A program made the translations under genes and the position numbers. From NCBI GenBank assembly GCA_002245135.1, contig NGBS01000024.1:54466-118465 (forward strand): a DNA stretch of 64,000 nt, given 5' to 3'. This DNA is from Proteromonas lacertae. Its lineage: Eukaryota > Sar > Bigyra > Opalinata > Proteromonadidae. Positions 47,010 through 59,900 of this stretch are shown one piece after another (position 1 is the first letter of the stretch; each line of letters starts with the position of its first letter). The notes beneath the pieces were generated by a model, which ran no database searches, had not been told where the DNA came from, and saw nothing but the letters and a program-made list of their open reading frames with translations.

Positions 47010-48189
47010 TTAATGCATAGTACCAGCTAATAATTTCACCATTTTAGCTCTTTCCTTTGCTTCTCTTTCTAATCTCCCTCTTCTTAACTTGTCTATCATC
47101 GATTCTTGTCTATTTTCTTCTTTTTTATGATGTTTATGTTTATGATGGTGGTGATGGTGATGATGATGTTGTTTATCTTCTTCACTCTCTTCTTCACTTT
47201 CATTATCAATTTCTTCTTGCAATTTTCTCTTTCTTTTCACTTCTAAAGGCACAATAATATCATCCACTTGACTATCTAAATGTTTCATTTGTAAAGAGTC
47301 ACTAATTGATTCACTTTTACTATAATTCTCCACTTTTTTATTCACTAAATTCTGTTTTATTGAATTAATTGGATCATAATATTCTTTTCTTTTATCTTCT
47401 CGTTTATTCCATCTTTCAGCTCTATCTCCTGTTAATATTTTACCATTTCTACCAACTGCAGCTGTTGTTGTTTCTGTACTATTATTATTATTATTATTAT
47501 ACCATCTTATATTATCTGGATTTGTTGTATTAAATGAACCTAAACATAATGGAGCTATACCTTCCCTTTTTAAGTTATTCATTTCTTCTTTATGTAATTC
47601 TGCAAGATATTCTTTATTACCTGGTAGTTCTGGACGCTTAAATCGGTTTTCTGGTCCTTCTTTTTTGTTGTTGGTTTTTCCTAATAACATTAAGAATTGA
47701 TCTTCTGTTTGAAATAGGTTTATATGTCCATTATCATCTAGATTGATATCTGAAATTTGATTTATGTTTGTTAATGCTAAAGGAAGTAATGGAGGTGTTG
47801 AAGCCTTTGATGAATCATCTTTTGGAGGTGTTGATGTGTTAAATTCAGATTTTACTTTGATATTTGAGGGAGTTAATGGTGGAGTATTTGCTTCTGATTT
47901 AATTCTATTGTATTTTATAAGTATTATTATATAATAAATACAATAACAAAGGTTGTTCTTGAGTATTTGTAGTTATTGAATTAGAAAGTGGTAAACCAAT
48001 TCTTTCTACTGGTGTTTTCTTTGCCTTAGCTTTTAATAACCCTATTTTCTTTTCAAATTCACTTCTTCTTGCTATATCAGCTTTTGACTCTTCTTCTTCT
48101 TTTGCAACTCTTTCATCTCTTAAAACCTTTTCACGATTATCATTATTCCACACATTCCAGTTTTTTGTTCTTAAAATCTTAAGAGGCAT
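47010..48189 (-). CDS. LENG1-like protein with Cir_N (CBF1-interacting) domain
   Basis: About 380 residues with one 37-nt intron near 47903-47939. The N-terminus ILRTKNWNVWNNDNREKVLRDE is the Cir_N motif shared by LENG1, CIR and Cwc25, proteins linked to pre-mRNA splicing and nuclear complexes. The C-terminal MIDKLRRGRLEREAKERAK matches the LENG1 ending, which favours LENG1 over Cwc25. Between them lie Thr/Pro-rich and charged segments, GNKEYLAELHKEE, and a His tract (HHHHHHHHHKHKHH) coded by CAT/CAC. The role in splicing is inferred from the family. Confidence 0.75.
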
Positions 48190-48307
48190 TGAGAAAAATA
48201 AATAAAATCAAAATGAAATTTCAAACCATCATTCAAACTATTTTCATTTATCAACAAAAACAAAACAATAAAAAACATTAAAAGCAATTAGTATCACTAA
48301 ATTAGAC

Positions 48308-48779
48308 TTATTCAATACGATTGTAACCATAAGCAGCATCTAAAGCAGCTCTTCTACGTCTTTGATAATAAATTCCTCCAATTGCTAAAGCTATTACAGC
48401 AACAACACCTATTGATGAAAAGACTATTATTATGGTTAAGTTTTGCTTGTTGTATGAATCATCATCAGGTTCTGTTGGTGGAACAGTTGTTGGAGCTGGT
48501 CCACCTGTTGTTGGAACTGGTCCAGATGTTGTTGGTACAGGAGCTGATGTAGTTGGAGCTGGTCCAGATGTTGTTGGTGTAGGAGCTGATGTTGTTGGAG
48601 CTGGTGCTTTTGTAGTAGGTGTTGGAGCTTCAGTTGTTGCATCTTGTAATTGTCTTACTAAACAATTTAGAATATAACTATATTCAATATACAGTTATTA
48701 TTTGATGAACAAAGTACTACAGTAAGAAAGATAAAAACGTAAATAGTCTATCCAATATATAAAATAAATATACTTTCAT
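48308..48779 (-). CDS. Small mucin-like type I membrane protein
   Basis: About 136 residues. Two introns (26 and 35 nt) are needed: MK joins TIYVFIFLTVVLCSS to make a signal peptide, then NNNLRQLQDATTEAPT. The ectodomain is a Thr/Pro/Ala/Gly repeat, APTPTTSGPAPTTSAPVPTT, a likely heavily O-glycosylated stalk. A span follows (LTIIIVFSSIGVVAVIALAIGG) and a short tail (YYQRRRRAALDAAYGYNRIE). The tail is basic and then Tyr-containing, perhaps for sorting. Together with the EGF receptor, the 38-kb protein and the 34-kb secreted protein, it makes this a surface-protein-rich stretch. Confidence 0.75.
48480..48645 (-). repeat. Tandem 18/36-bp coding repeat of the mucin-like stalk
   Basis: Repeats of a six-residue unit (A/G-P-x-P-T-T-S type) in tandem, about seven to eight copies, with DNA-level repetition of TCCAGATGTTGTTGG-like blocks on the plus strand. 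A likely site of length polymorphism. Confidence 0.7.
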
Positions 48780-49125
48780 TGTTACTGATCAATATTTAAA
48801 GATTAAATCGGTTTATAAAATCGGTTTTCGGATATACAATCATTTTCTTGTCATTTCTATACACACATACAATTTATTTACATGAATTTTAGTTTTACAA
48901 TGCTAAGTAATCTATGTACTTTGTACTGCCCTATTTTATTTATGCTTTTTAACATGAATGAATTCAACTCAAATATATGCTATTCTATTCTTACACTATA
49001 TTATGACACACTTCTATCATTTGAAAATAACGAATCTCATAGAAAACTATCTCTGATTCACTTACTAAAATCTATTTTGAAAAATCATTGTCTCAAGCTA
49101 TATTCAAACTATTGTGATTTTTGAA
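48780..49125. other. 346-bp divergent intergenic interval
   Basis: Lies between the mucin-like gene and AP-4 epsilon. An 80-codon open frame (48882-49124) ends two bases before the AP-4 start. It has no recognisable features and is more likely leader sequence than a gene. It should hold the promoters of both flanking genes. Confidence 0.35.
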
Positions 49126-51402
49126 ATGGCTTCTGTATTCATTAACTCGATTGCTAACAGTTTTACTAAATATGTATCCGTTGCTTATGACTATTGTTCT
49201 AATAGAATACAAATGAATTGATAATAAGAGAGATTGCTAGAATGAAAAAAGTGCTAAAGAATCCTATTGATAATTGGGTATATAATAATCAATTATATTA
49301 TAGCAAACTAAAAGGGATCTATTAATGAAACTGCTTTATTGTGAATTATTTGGTTATAGCTGTGATTTTGCTTATTTTAAAGCTGTAGAATGGGTATCAG
49401 ATTCAAGCTTGATTGTTAAAAAAACTGCTTATTTATTTATATCAATATGTTTTCCAAGAGACTTAGATATGCTAAATTTAGTAATAAATCAAATAAATGT
49501 AGATATTCAAAAGACACGAAATGTAAATGCGCTATATGCAGGTGAAGATGCATGTAGATCAATCGTTACTGAGAGCGTAATACCAATTTTCCGTAAATCA
49601 ATATCCTATCTAATAAAACATGAAGAGTATATATATATATGAATAATATTATTTATAATATTTATATATATAGTGTATCAGTTCGTAAAAAAGCAGCAAT
49701 GTCAATCTATCAATTTCTCAAAATCGATATGTCATTAATTAACACCTTAAGAGATCAATTTGAAGTGTTATTAAAAGATAAAGATCCAGTAATAACAACC
49801 TGTGCACTACATATACTAGATTTAGTGATGGATTACAATTCAATATTCTTCAAAAAGAGATATTTATCAGTAGTTATCCATATAAGTCAACAAATATTCA
49901 GAAGACATATATCTTATGATTATTATTACAATGGAATACCAATTCCATTTACTATTATATTATTAATAAAAATACTTGGAAAGATGGGAGTTGCTGATAA
50001 GAAAATAAGTTCAAAAATATATGGAATTTTGAATGATTTTGGTCAGTTTTGTCATAATAAAGATACTTATATAAATTTAGCAATAACATATGAATGGATT
50101 AGATCAACAGTGAAGATATATCCTAACTTAGTGTTGTTGAAAAAATCTGTAAAATATATACATGAATTATTACATTTCAATCGTGGTTTGATTGAGACTG
50201 ATATCTATTATTCTAATTACTATTATATAGCAGCAAGTGCTTTAAATAACTTATTAAAATATCAAAATCCATATGCATTTGAATTTCGATTAACAATTGC
50301 AAAATTAATGAGAGAAAAAGACATTTCAATAAAAACAGTCGGAATCAGTATATTACTGGATATAGCAAGTTCAGAAAATATAAAATTTGTTATTGATAAT
50401 ATTTTACAGTTTTTCAATACTTGTTATGATGTAGAAACTAGAGATAGATTTATGATTCAAATAACAGATATGTTAGAAAGATATTCATCAAATCCCAAGT
50501 ATTATATTGAAATACTGACAAAATTATTATATTATTGTGGTGAAGGACATGCTAATAGAATTATTAATATTATTATTAATCTATTGAAAGAAGGAGTTGG
50601 TGATGAAAATTTAACAAAATCCTTCAGATTAGATGCTTTGGATATTTATACCAATATTATTGGAAATTATACCGTTTCATCGAAATATGTTGCTCAAGTT
50701 GGCTTGTATGTTATAGGTGAATATTCACATTTATCATCTCCTGACAATATACCTACATATTATCAAACTATTTATGATATTTTTGAACCTAATTTTAATC
50801 CAATTTTAACAGCTTATTGCATATCAGCTGTAACAAAGATATATTATAAAACAAATATAGATTATTATTTGATCGATAGGATGATTGAAAAAGGATTGAA
50901 AATGTCAAATGTTGATGTAAATAATCGATGTAAAATGTTAAAAGGAATAAGAAAATATATCAATCCAAACTTACAGTTTGATATTTACAGAGATACGAAA
51001 GATACAATCGATGTTAATACAAACGAAGATGATTCAGATGAGGAGGAAGATGATAATAATACAATAGATCCAGATTTGTCATTCCTTGACACATATACTG
51101 AAGAAATGAAATCTAATTCAGCTAAACCTTATCATCAAGTAGAGATGGATGATGAAGAGATATTTAAATATAAATTGATAGCTGCATTGAAGTATGATCC
51201 ATATAAACTGCATAGCTTAGTAAGGATTAATCAAATTGAAGATGGTGTAGATGAAGTAGCTGGTATTATTACTACACCTAAATATACTCTTGGCAGTAAA
51301 TTACCTGATTTACCAAATGGTGGTGGGTTTTTGGCAAGAGTTATGAGAAATTCTAGATTATCAAAGAAAAGTCCATCACTATTAGAGGATGAAGATGTAT
51401 AG
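49126..51402 (+). CDS. AP-4 complex epsilon adaptin (large subunit)
   Basis: About 720 residues with introns of 32, 26 and 52 nt. It starts MASVFINSIANSFTKY, then NELIIREIARMKK..L, the typical large-adaptin N-terminus. Landmarks: KKVLKNP, DWVSDSSL-like EWVSDSSLIVKKTAYL, IPIPFTIILLIKILGKMG and the armadillo-type helical repeats (VRKKAAMSIYQF). The short helical linker and IPIPF.ILLIKILG match AP-4 epsilon better than AP-1 gamma or AP-3 delta; this assignment is by eye. The protein stops after an acidic hinge (EDDSDEEEDDNNT) and a short tail, without a recognisable ear domain. AP-4 sorts cargo at the trans-Golgi network and has been lost in many lineages. Confidence 0.78.
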
Positions 51403-51549
51403 ATATATTTTGTTTTTATTTTGTTTTTTAAATATGTTTTAAAAGCAATTGATATGTTTATCCATCTTTTTGTTGTTTCAAAAAATATAGTTGTTTCATA
51501 ATTTTTTAAATGAATGGAAACGAATGAAAATATAAGTCAATTATTTTCT

Positions 51550-53487
51550 ATGCACCTTGGAGTTAAAGTTAGAATAAATAATGATGGTATATATTGAACT
51601 GGATTACGATTTAATAGATGATTTGATAGAAGTCGTTAAAAATGGTAAATTGATGTGCTCATTGTGGGAGAAATTGACTGGATTTATTATAATTCCAAGT
51701 AAATCGGTTGATGAATATCCTGAAGAACAAAAAGATCTGGTTAATCTACTAGAGACAGCCAAACTCTTTTCTGTTCCATCTTATCGTTTATTCACATTGC
51801 AAGATGTAGAAAACAAAACAGTCAGACCAATAAGAAGGTTTTTTTCATTTTTGAAAAGATATAGAAAGATTCAAGCTGAACCTGAAGTATTAATCGAGAG
51901 AATAAATTCTGTATAATTCAGTAAATATATACTTAGTAGTATTCTGAATCAATTTCAAATAATTCATACAAATTTAGTGATACTTCTATCTTACAACAGT
52001 CTTTAGTTAGTCAGTTACAACCTAATACAAATTATCAACCAAATACAACAAAAGAAATAACAACAAAACCAATCTCAAAAGAAAAACAAGAAATATCGTT
52101 TAATGACGATACTCACATTTATAATAACAATGATAGATTATCCATTCAACTATCTTTTTCACCCAATTTAAGTCCTATTAAAAATACACAACATAAATCA
52201 CCTCCATTAGAATCAAAATATCACAAGCTTCAACAAACCTATCTATACATCAACACTCAGTTAATATCATCACAAATTAATAATTTACGTAGAGATTACA
52301 GTGATTTAAAAATGTTAATTAATTCACAATTTTCATTACATTCGCAATTAGTTAATAATGATATAAATAAAATCAAAGATATATGTAATAACTATAAATC
52401 AAAAGTAAATAAAGTAATATCCAATCAAATTGCTAAGAAAAAGGAAATTTATAATTCATTTATTAATTCAATCAATTATTACTGTAGAATAAGAAACTCC
52501 ATTGACAGTTGGTAGTAAACCAAAAACATGTGTTCAATGTAAAAATGATCATAAATCAATAATAATAACTCAATATAATGAAATTTCATCATCTTCAAAA
52601 GTTAGTGAAAATGAATATGAATTTAATCATGTGTTTAATGAATCATCAAGTCAAAGAGAAATATTTAATGAAATAAAACCATTTATCACATCAGTAATTG
52701 ATGGATATAATTTAACATTTTTAGTTTTTGGTGAAGAAAATAGTGGAAAATCATATACTATGTTTGGACCAGCCAGTTAGAAGAGGAATTACTTATAATT
52801 CTTATAATGAACTATTCGCTATTAAAAAAGAAAGAATTGAATATGAAGATATAAAATTTACATTTTCTATGTTTGAAATTTATAATGAAATAATAAAAGA
52901 TGTGTTAAATCCAAAATTACCAACAGTAAAAGTACAACAAAATAATGAAAATAGTAATAAATTGAGTTTATCAATTCATGAATGTAAAGAAGTGAAAAAT
53001 GTACAGATGAAATGATAAAATTAATGGATATAGGAAATAAAAATAGAAATAGTATCACTTCCAATATCAATGAGCATAATGCTGTTTCACATTTAATTGA
53101 TAAAAATTGATATAAAAAACACAAATAAATTTGATAAATCAATAAAAGAAAGTTGTTTAATATTTGTTGATTTAGCTTGTAGTAATATGATTGATTATAA
53201 TGGTAAGAATGGGATGGAATTAATAGAATGTCAATCTGTGAATAAATCGTTGAATAATCTAAATGATTCTTTAAAACAATTCAAAAACAATTCACAAGAT
53301 ATGAAATGTTTTAATAGTAAATTGACTGAATTGTTAAAAGTATATGTTTATGTTTTTATACTAATTGATATAGTTTCAATTAAAGAATGATAATAAAGTT
53401 GGAATGTTCTTTAATGTTAGTCCTTTATCCAAAGATTATGTTCAGACAAAACAAACTTGTGAATATTATAAGAAATTATGTGTTTAG
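51550..53487 (+). CDS. CH-domain kinesin-14-like protein with a degenerate motor
   Basis: About 613 residues. The start MHLGVKVRINND joins by a 31-nt intron to a calponin-homology-like domain (DDLIEVVKNGKLMCSLWEKL, FSVPSYRLFTLQDVEN). A disordered and then coiled linker follows, the neck (KKKEIYNSFINSINYYCRIR), and a C-terminal motor: YEFNHVFNESSSQREIF, VFGEENSGKSYTM, FEIYNEIIKDVL, NEHNAVSH, IFVDLACSN and NKSLNNL. Order and neck match kinesin-14. The P-loop reads GEENSGKS (usual GQTGSGKT), switch I NEHNAVSH (usual SSRSH) and switch II DLACSN (usual DLAGSE), so ATP hydrolysis is doubtful. The frame changes four times (near 52515, 52775, 53003 and 53108: three extra bases, one missing). Either a decaying gene or a non-motile motor in poorly resolved sequence. 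Confidence 0.68.
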
Positions 53488-53608
53488 TTAATTTAACTTG
53501 TTGATTTACATGTATTGTTTTGGGTATGAAAAATTATACTTAAACAAATAATAACATCTTTCTATATATAAACACTATTGCAGCTAAAAATATATGCGTT
53601 ATAAATAA

Positions 53609-56600
53609 ATGAAAATGGATTTTTTATTGTCACTCTCAGAATCCATTATTTTTACTATGTTAACATGTGATGCTCATGTATTGTAGTTGCTTTCTATTGA
53701 ATAGATAAAAGAGAAACTGTCAAAGAGTAGTAATGAAGTCGATTTCATTATAAAACATCAAAGTGAAGTTAAAAAACTAAATATCGTTATTATTGCTGGA
53801 ATTAAAGGGGAAAAGGTGTTAAAGTTCATTGAGAATCACTTGTTTGATGTTAGATTGTTGCAGATCCTTTATTTATCCTTTTATAACATCTCAGATGAGC
53901 AATAAAGGTGAATATATTATACTGGAAAGAGATTACTACCAGGAAGATTTAGAAGAGATAATACAAAGTAAATCTTTATCAAGAAGTGATATGTGTGATA
54001 TAATATGTAATATATGTTATATATTGATGGTATTGAATGAATATAATATAGTCGTCAGCAATTTGAAGAGTAGTAACATAATTGTTGAGAATGAGAAGGT
54101 AAAAATATGCGATTTATTCTTAGATGAAATAAGAAAAGAGGGGGATATAAGGATATATGATATAAATTTTAAAAACCCTGAAGAGTTCAGTAGTTTAGAA
54201 TGTAAAGATAAAAGTGTGATTTGGTCAATTGGTTGTATATTATATGAGATGATGTTTAAGAAATTACCATTTTCAGAAGATAATAATTTGTTTAAGACAA
54301 TTAATAATATCCAGAGATGTAAATTCAGTATTGATATGAAATGTGATGATATGATGAAAGAGATGATATTCAGAATGTTGAAAATGAATAGTGAGGATAG
54401 AATGAGTTTAAAAGAGTTGAGAAATGAAATGAAAAAAACTAGTGAAGTAATAAAAGATGATGATAATAACATGATGATAAGTAATGAAAGAAAAGAAACA
54501 CTGTTCAAAAATGATTTTTATATATTAACACTGTTTCCAAAAGAATATTATCTCCAAAATGATAAATGGGAAAAAATTCGAGATGGATTAATAGAATCCT
54601 ACAACAATAAAGCTGATGAAAGAAAATTGTCATTATTATTGATTATAAAATTACATAAAGAAGATTATTCAATAAAAAATAAACTGAGATATCAGATTTA
54701 TCATAAATGTAAAGATAGTGGAAAAGAAGGTTATTTAGATGAAATGATATTTAATATTCAAACTGATTATGATGAAAAAGACTTAATTAGAGTTAAATCA
54801 AAATATATTTGTTTATGTAAAAAAGGAATAACCTACTTGTATGAAGTATTGAAAGTAATCAATCCAACATCACTAGATTTCAGTATAAATTAATCAATTT
54901 TTATTTGTTTAGAACTAATAAAAATTCCAGTTAATCATCAATTATTATTCATATCATGTATTTGTCAATTATCAAATCTACAAGAGTTGGATTTGTCAAA
55001 ATGTAAGGTTATATTTAATTTCATTCAATATTTTATTAAAACACTACCTATGATGAGATTGAAATATGTAAATCTTGAATGTATTGATATTTTTTGTTAT
55101 TATTATGAAATAGATAATCCAATTGGCCAAAAAGGCTTCAAATTATTACTTCCATATTTACATTTATTAATCAACAAGAAAAATGAATTGGATCTTTGTG
55201 ATATGAATTTAAATGATGAGTCAATGATATTATTATCAGAAGAATTATATAAATATCCAGATCTAAACAGAATTGATATTATATGCAATAAATATATTCA
55301 TTCAAATGGATTAAAAGCATTATTTTCCAGATTCCCTATTTCAAGAATAACTTTTGATTTAAATAGTAGTAGAGAATTGCTGATTGATAAAGATATTCCA
55401 GAGTTAATTGATTGTATAAAAAATGGTTATGGATTAGATCTGAGTAATTGTGAGATTGATGATGATTTTCTCAAATCATTCATTTCATTAAGAACAAATG
55501 AATTGCAAGTAATAGAAATATTAGATTTGAGTAGTATAATATGATATTGTTTTATTCTTGTAGATAATAAACTTACACATGAAAGTATAAAAATACTGAT
55601 CAACAATTTATTTTCATTTCCAAGTTTTCAATATTTTCGATTAAATGGAAATGAAATAGGAGATGAAGGAATGAAAATATTATCTCCTTATTTACATTTG
55701 TTGGTAGATATATTTGATGTAATGAATTGTTCAAGTTTATTAACTATTATTATTATATTTTATAGAAATGGGATTATCTTCAGTTGGAATAAAACATTTA
55801 GTTCATGGTTTAAAAAATATCCATAAATGGGTAAAACTTGTTATAAGTGATAATAATATAGATTCAGATGGAGTAGAATATTTGGTGAATTATATATTAG
55901 AAAATGATAATATTGAAAAGATGTCTATTTATAGTATATTTATGTTTTATATTAACATATTTTTAATAGAAAATCCAATTGGTAATAATGGATTTAAGTT
56001 ATTAGAAGGCAATGTAAACATATTAATAGACAATCACATAATAAATTTGAGTAATATCTCAATTGATGATGAAATTGTGATACTTTTAGCAAGTATAATG
56101 GATTTAATAGATGATTGTGAAACAATATATTTAAACGGAAATAACATTAGAATGAATGGATTAGAATCAATATGTTCAAAATCATTAGAAGATGATATTA
56201 ATCCATTTATTGAAATGAAATGTTCATCATGGACAAATGAAGAATTAGAATATTATTTGAATTATTGTATTAACAAGAAAAGGCAAAAATATTATAGAAC
56301 GTATATTTTTAACAGTACATTATATTTGTGATTAAAATTTTATAATAAATAGATATGAATATCAATGATTCTCACATTTCTTTGATTAAACAGATTAATT
56401 ATGATGTAATTGATTTATCCAACAATAGAATAAGTTATAAAGGATTAAAGGAATTAACTGATTATTCACCTAGAAATGGTTATTATATTTCAATATATAA
56501 TAATCCAATTAGAGATGAAGGTATAAAGATAATATGTAAACATTTTCATCAATTTGTTTGCGATAACAATTCGTTAAATTTATCAAGTATTTTATAAATA

Positions 56601-56857
56601 TAACTTAATTATATATATGAATAGATATTGGCATGAGTGAGAAAGGATTAAAATTGTTAATAGAAAGATTAAAAGATTACTATCCTTTAAGAGAAATGAA
56701 TATATCAAGAAATGAATTAGGTGAAGGAGAATTAAAATTGATGAAAGAAAATCAAGAAGTGTTTGATAATTTGGAAGAGTTATTAATATCAATTAAAAAA
56801 AACATAGATGAATCAGAATTAAGATCATTTATAGATATTTCTTTATCAGTTGAATGA
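53609..56857 (+). CDS. Pseudokinase-LRR protein, copy A
   Basis: 994 residues, exact if one extra base near 53840 is ignored. It starts MKMDFLLSLSES; a 27-nt intron follows. The kinase-like domain lacks a glycine loop. At the catalytic loop it has VVSNLKSSNIIV instead of HRDLKPxN, CDLFLD in place of DFG, then WSIGCILYEMMFKKLPFSED and DRMSLKELR. A unique middle domain follows (LLLIIKLHKEDYSIKNKL, YICLCKKGITYLYEVL). About ten leucine-rich repeats of the ribonuclease-inhibitor type come next (LQELDLSKC, NPIGQKGFKLLLPYL, NPIGNNGFKLLEG, NPIRDEGIKIICKH). Seven introns interrupt the LRR half, all phase 1 after an A (54883-54912, 55081-55113, 55534-55563, 55735-55765, 55934-55969, 56315-56352, 56587-56624). 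Likely a scaffold or sensor; convergent with copy B. Confidence 0.78.
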
Positions 56858-56989
56858 TGTATCACTTTTGTTGCTATTTACTACTCTTTTTATTATCAAA
56901 TCAGTAAAAATATAATAATTAAATAAAATGAATGATATTGCAAAATGAATAGATATACACTTTTTCAATCTTTTATTTCTTCTAATTCG

Positions 56990-59900
56990 TCAAAAATGTG
57001 AATTGTATAAATTAGTCTGCGTATGGAGGTATGACTGAAACGATCCATTTCCATTTATTTCTATCGTTTCAATATTTGAAAATTCATCAAAGAATGTTCT
57101 TAATTCTGATATATGTACCTCTACTTTAAGAGTAATTGATAATTTATCCAAATAATCAAATACATAATTGTTTTCTTTCATTAATCTCAATTCTCTGTCA
57201 CTTAATTTATATCCTGTTATATCAATACCTCTTAACTGTCTATAATCTTTTAATCTTTCTATTAACATTTTCAATCCTTTTTTACTCATTTTAATATCTA
57301 TTCAAAGTGTATTATTTATAAAATACTTGAGAGATTTAATGATTGATTATCATCAACAAATTTATCTAAATATTTACATATTATCTCTACTCCTTCATCT
57401 CTAATTGGATTATTATGTATTGATATAAACTTCACATCTTTTGGTAAAGAATCTATAAACTCTATCAATCCTCTATAACTTATGCTGTTATTGGATAAAT
57501 CAATTACATCATAATCAATCTGTTTTATTAATGAAATATAATAATCATTCAAATTAATATCTATTTCACTATAAATTTAGATTTTATACTTGAAAAATCA
57601 AACTCTCTACAATCATCATATCTTTTCTTCTTAGCACAATACTCAAAATAATATATCTTTTCTTCAAATACCATAGGTTTGTATTTTATAAATGGGTATT
57701 TCTTTTTTTCTAATGATTTTGAACAAATTGATTTTAATAATTCTAAATCAATATCATTATCAATCAGGTTTATCATTTTACATTCACTAATCGATTTTAT
57801 TTTCTTTGTCAATAGCATTACACTTTCTCTATTAATTGAAATATTACTTAAATTTACTTCATTATTACTAACTAAAATATTGATTTGTTTTAACAACAAT
57901 TTAAATCCATCATTACGGATTGGATTATCTATTAACAAGTATAATTAATATTAAATACCATGTATATTTAATGTTTCAATGTTATTATTATTTTCCACAT
58001 AATTCATCAAATATTCTATTCCATCTGGAAAAATAACATTACCACTAATATCAAGTCTGATTTTGTGATGAATTGCATTTAAACCACCTACTATATATTT
58101 TAATCCAAATGAAGATATTCCCATTTCTATTCAAATATAATAAAAACTTTGATACTTGAACAATTTATCAAATTATTATTATTGTAGTTACATAATAAAT
58201 GTATATGCGGAGATAATAATTTCATTCCTTCATCTCCTATTATATTTCCATGCAATTGAAGGTGTTTTAGATTAGAAAATGAAGATAAATTGTTTATCAG
58301 TAAATATATACTTATATCTTTTAGTTTATTATCTATGCAATAAAAAATATCAAATTATACTACTCAAATCTAGCTCTTCTATTTCTTCTAATTCATCTGA
58401 TCTTAATGAAATGAATGATTTGAATTTATCATCCATTTCTGAATTACTTAGATTGAATTGATTATCCTTAGGATTACTTTTGATATATTTTATTAATTCT
58501 GCAATTCTTTCATCTTTCTCTAATTCTTCATGTACATATGAATTATAGACTATTTTTGAAATATGAATGATAGAAAATAAATCTTTTAATCCTTTTGAAT
58601 GAATATTTTGGTTGCCTTTAATGTATAGTTTGCTTATTTTTGGATATTTATATAATTCTTCTGATAATAATTTCATTGACTCATCATCCAAATCCATATT
58701 TTCAAATATCAATTCATTATTTTTGTTTATCAACAAACGCAAATGCGGAATTATCAACTGAAAAGCTTCTGGACCAATTGGATTAGCTATTTTAATTTAA
58801 TGTATAATTAATAAATACATTCAATGTTTAGATACTTCAATTTCATTAAAGGAATTGATTTAACAAAGGTTTCAATGAAATAAAAAGTAAGATTACATCC
58901 TGATAAATCCAATTCTTGCAGATTTGAAATGTGAGAAAATAATGATCCATATAAAGGTTGAACTGGAAAAGGAATTTCGATATTATGATTAAAATCACCT
59001 ATATATAAATAAATAAATACTCTAAAAATGTACGAAATTTGAGTTTCTTTGGATTGATTAAGCTTAATATCTTAAATAAATAGGTTATCCCTTCTTCACA
59101 TATACAAAAGCATTTAGAGTTTATTCTGAATTTGTCTTTATTTACATATATGTTAAACACCTTTTCATCTAAATAACATTCAGCATCTTCTTCACATTCA
59201 TGATAAATTTGAAAATTCAATCTTTCTTTTATTGATTTATCTTCTGTGTAAAGTTTTATCATTAAAAGCATTGACAGTAATCTTTCATTTGAGTTATTAT
59301 TATAATGGTTTATTAAATCATCTCTAATTTCTATTCAAATGATAGAATAAATATACTATTATCAATTTGATTGTCAAGATAATACTCTTCTGATAAAACC
59401 ACCAGAATACCTAAATCATTATTATACAATGTTTCTTTTCTTTCTTTCACAATCATTAAATCTTTTTTGGAATCTTTCAATACTTTACTCATTTTTATCA
59501 TCTCTTTTCTCAACTCTTTTAAACTCATTCTATCTTTATTTCTTACTTTCAACATTGTTTCTATCATTACTTTCATATCATCTACATCTATATCAAGACT
59601 GTATCTAGATACCACAATATTATCTCTTGTTTTATTCAGATTTTCATCTTCAGCAAAGGGTAATTTCTTGTTTATCATCTCATATAATATACAACCTATT
59701 GACCAAATCACACTTCTTTCATTCACTTCTAAACCATTCAATTCTTCTGAGCTTCTGAAATACAAATCGTATATCTTTATATCTTCTTCTTTTCTTAATG
59801 AGTTTAACCATAAGTCACATATCTTTACAGTCTCACCTTCATCATCATAAATCACATTTGAACTCTTTAAATTATCAGCAAACACGTTCAATTCACTCAA

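Noticed and set aside
48882-49124. 80-codon forward frame just before AP-4 epsilon
   Set aside because: Ends two bases before a well-supported start codon and has no recognisable feature; more likely leader sequence.
51581-51620. Reading MVYIELDYDLI as the kinesin start
   Set aside because: The segment fits a 31-nt GTAT...TAG intron and the spliced reading joins RINND to DDLIEVVKNG; the unspliced version would begin inside the intron region.
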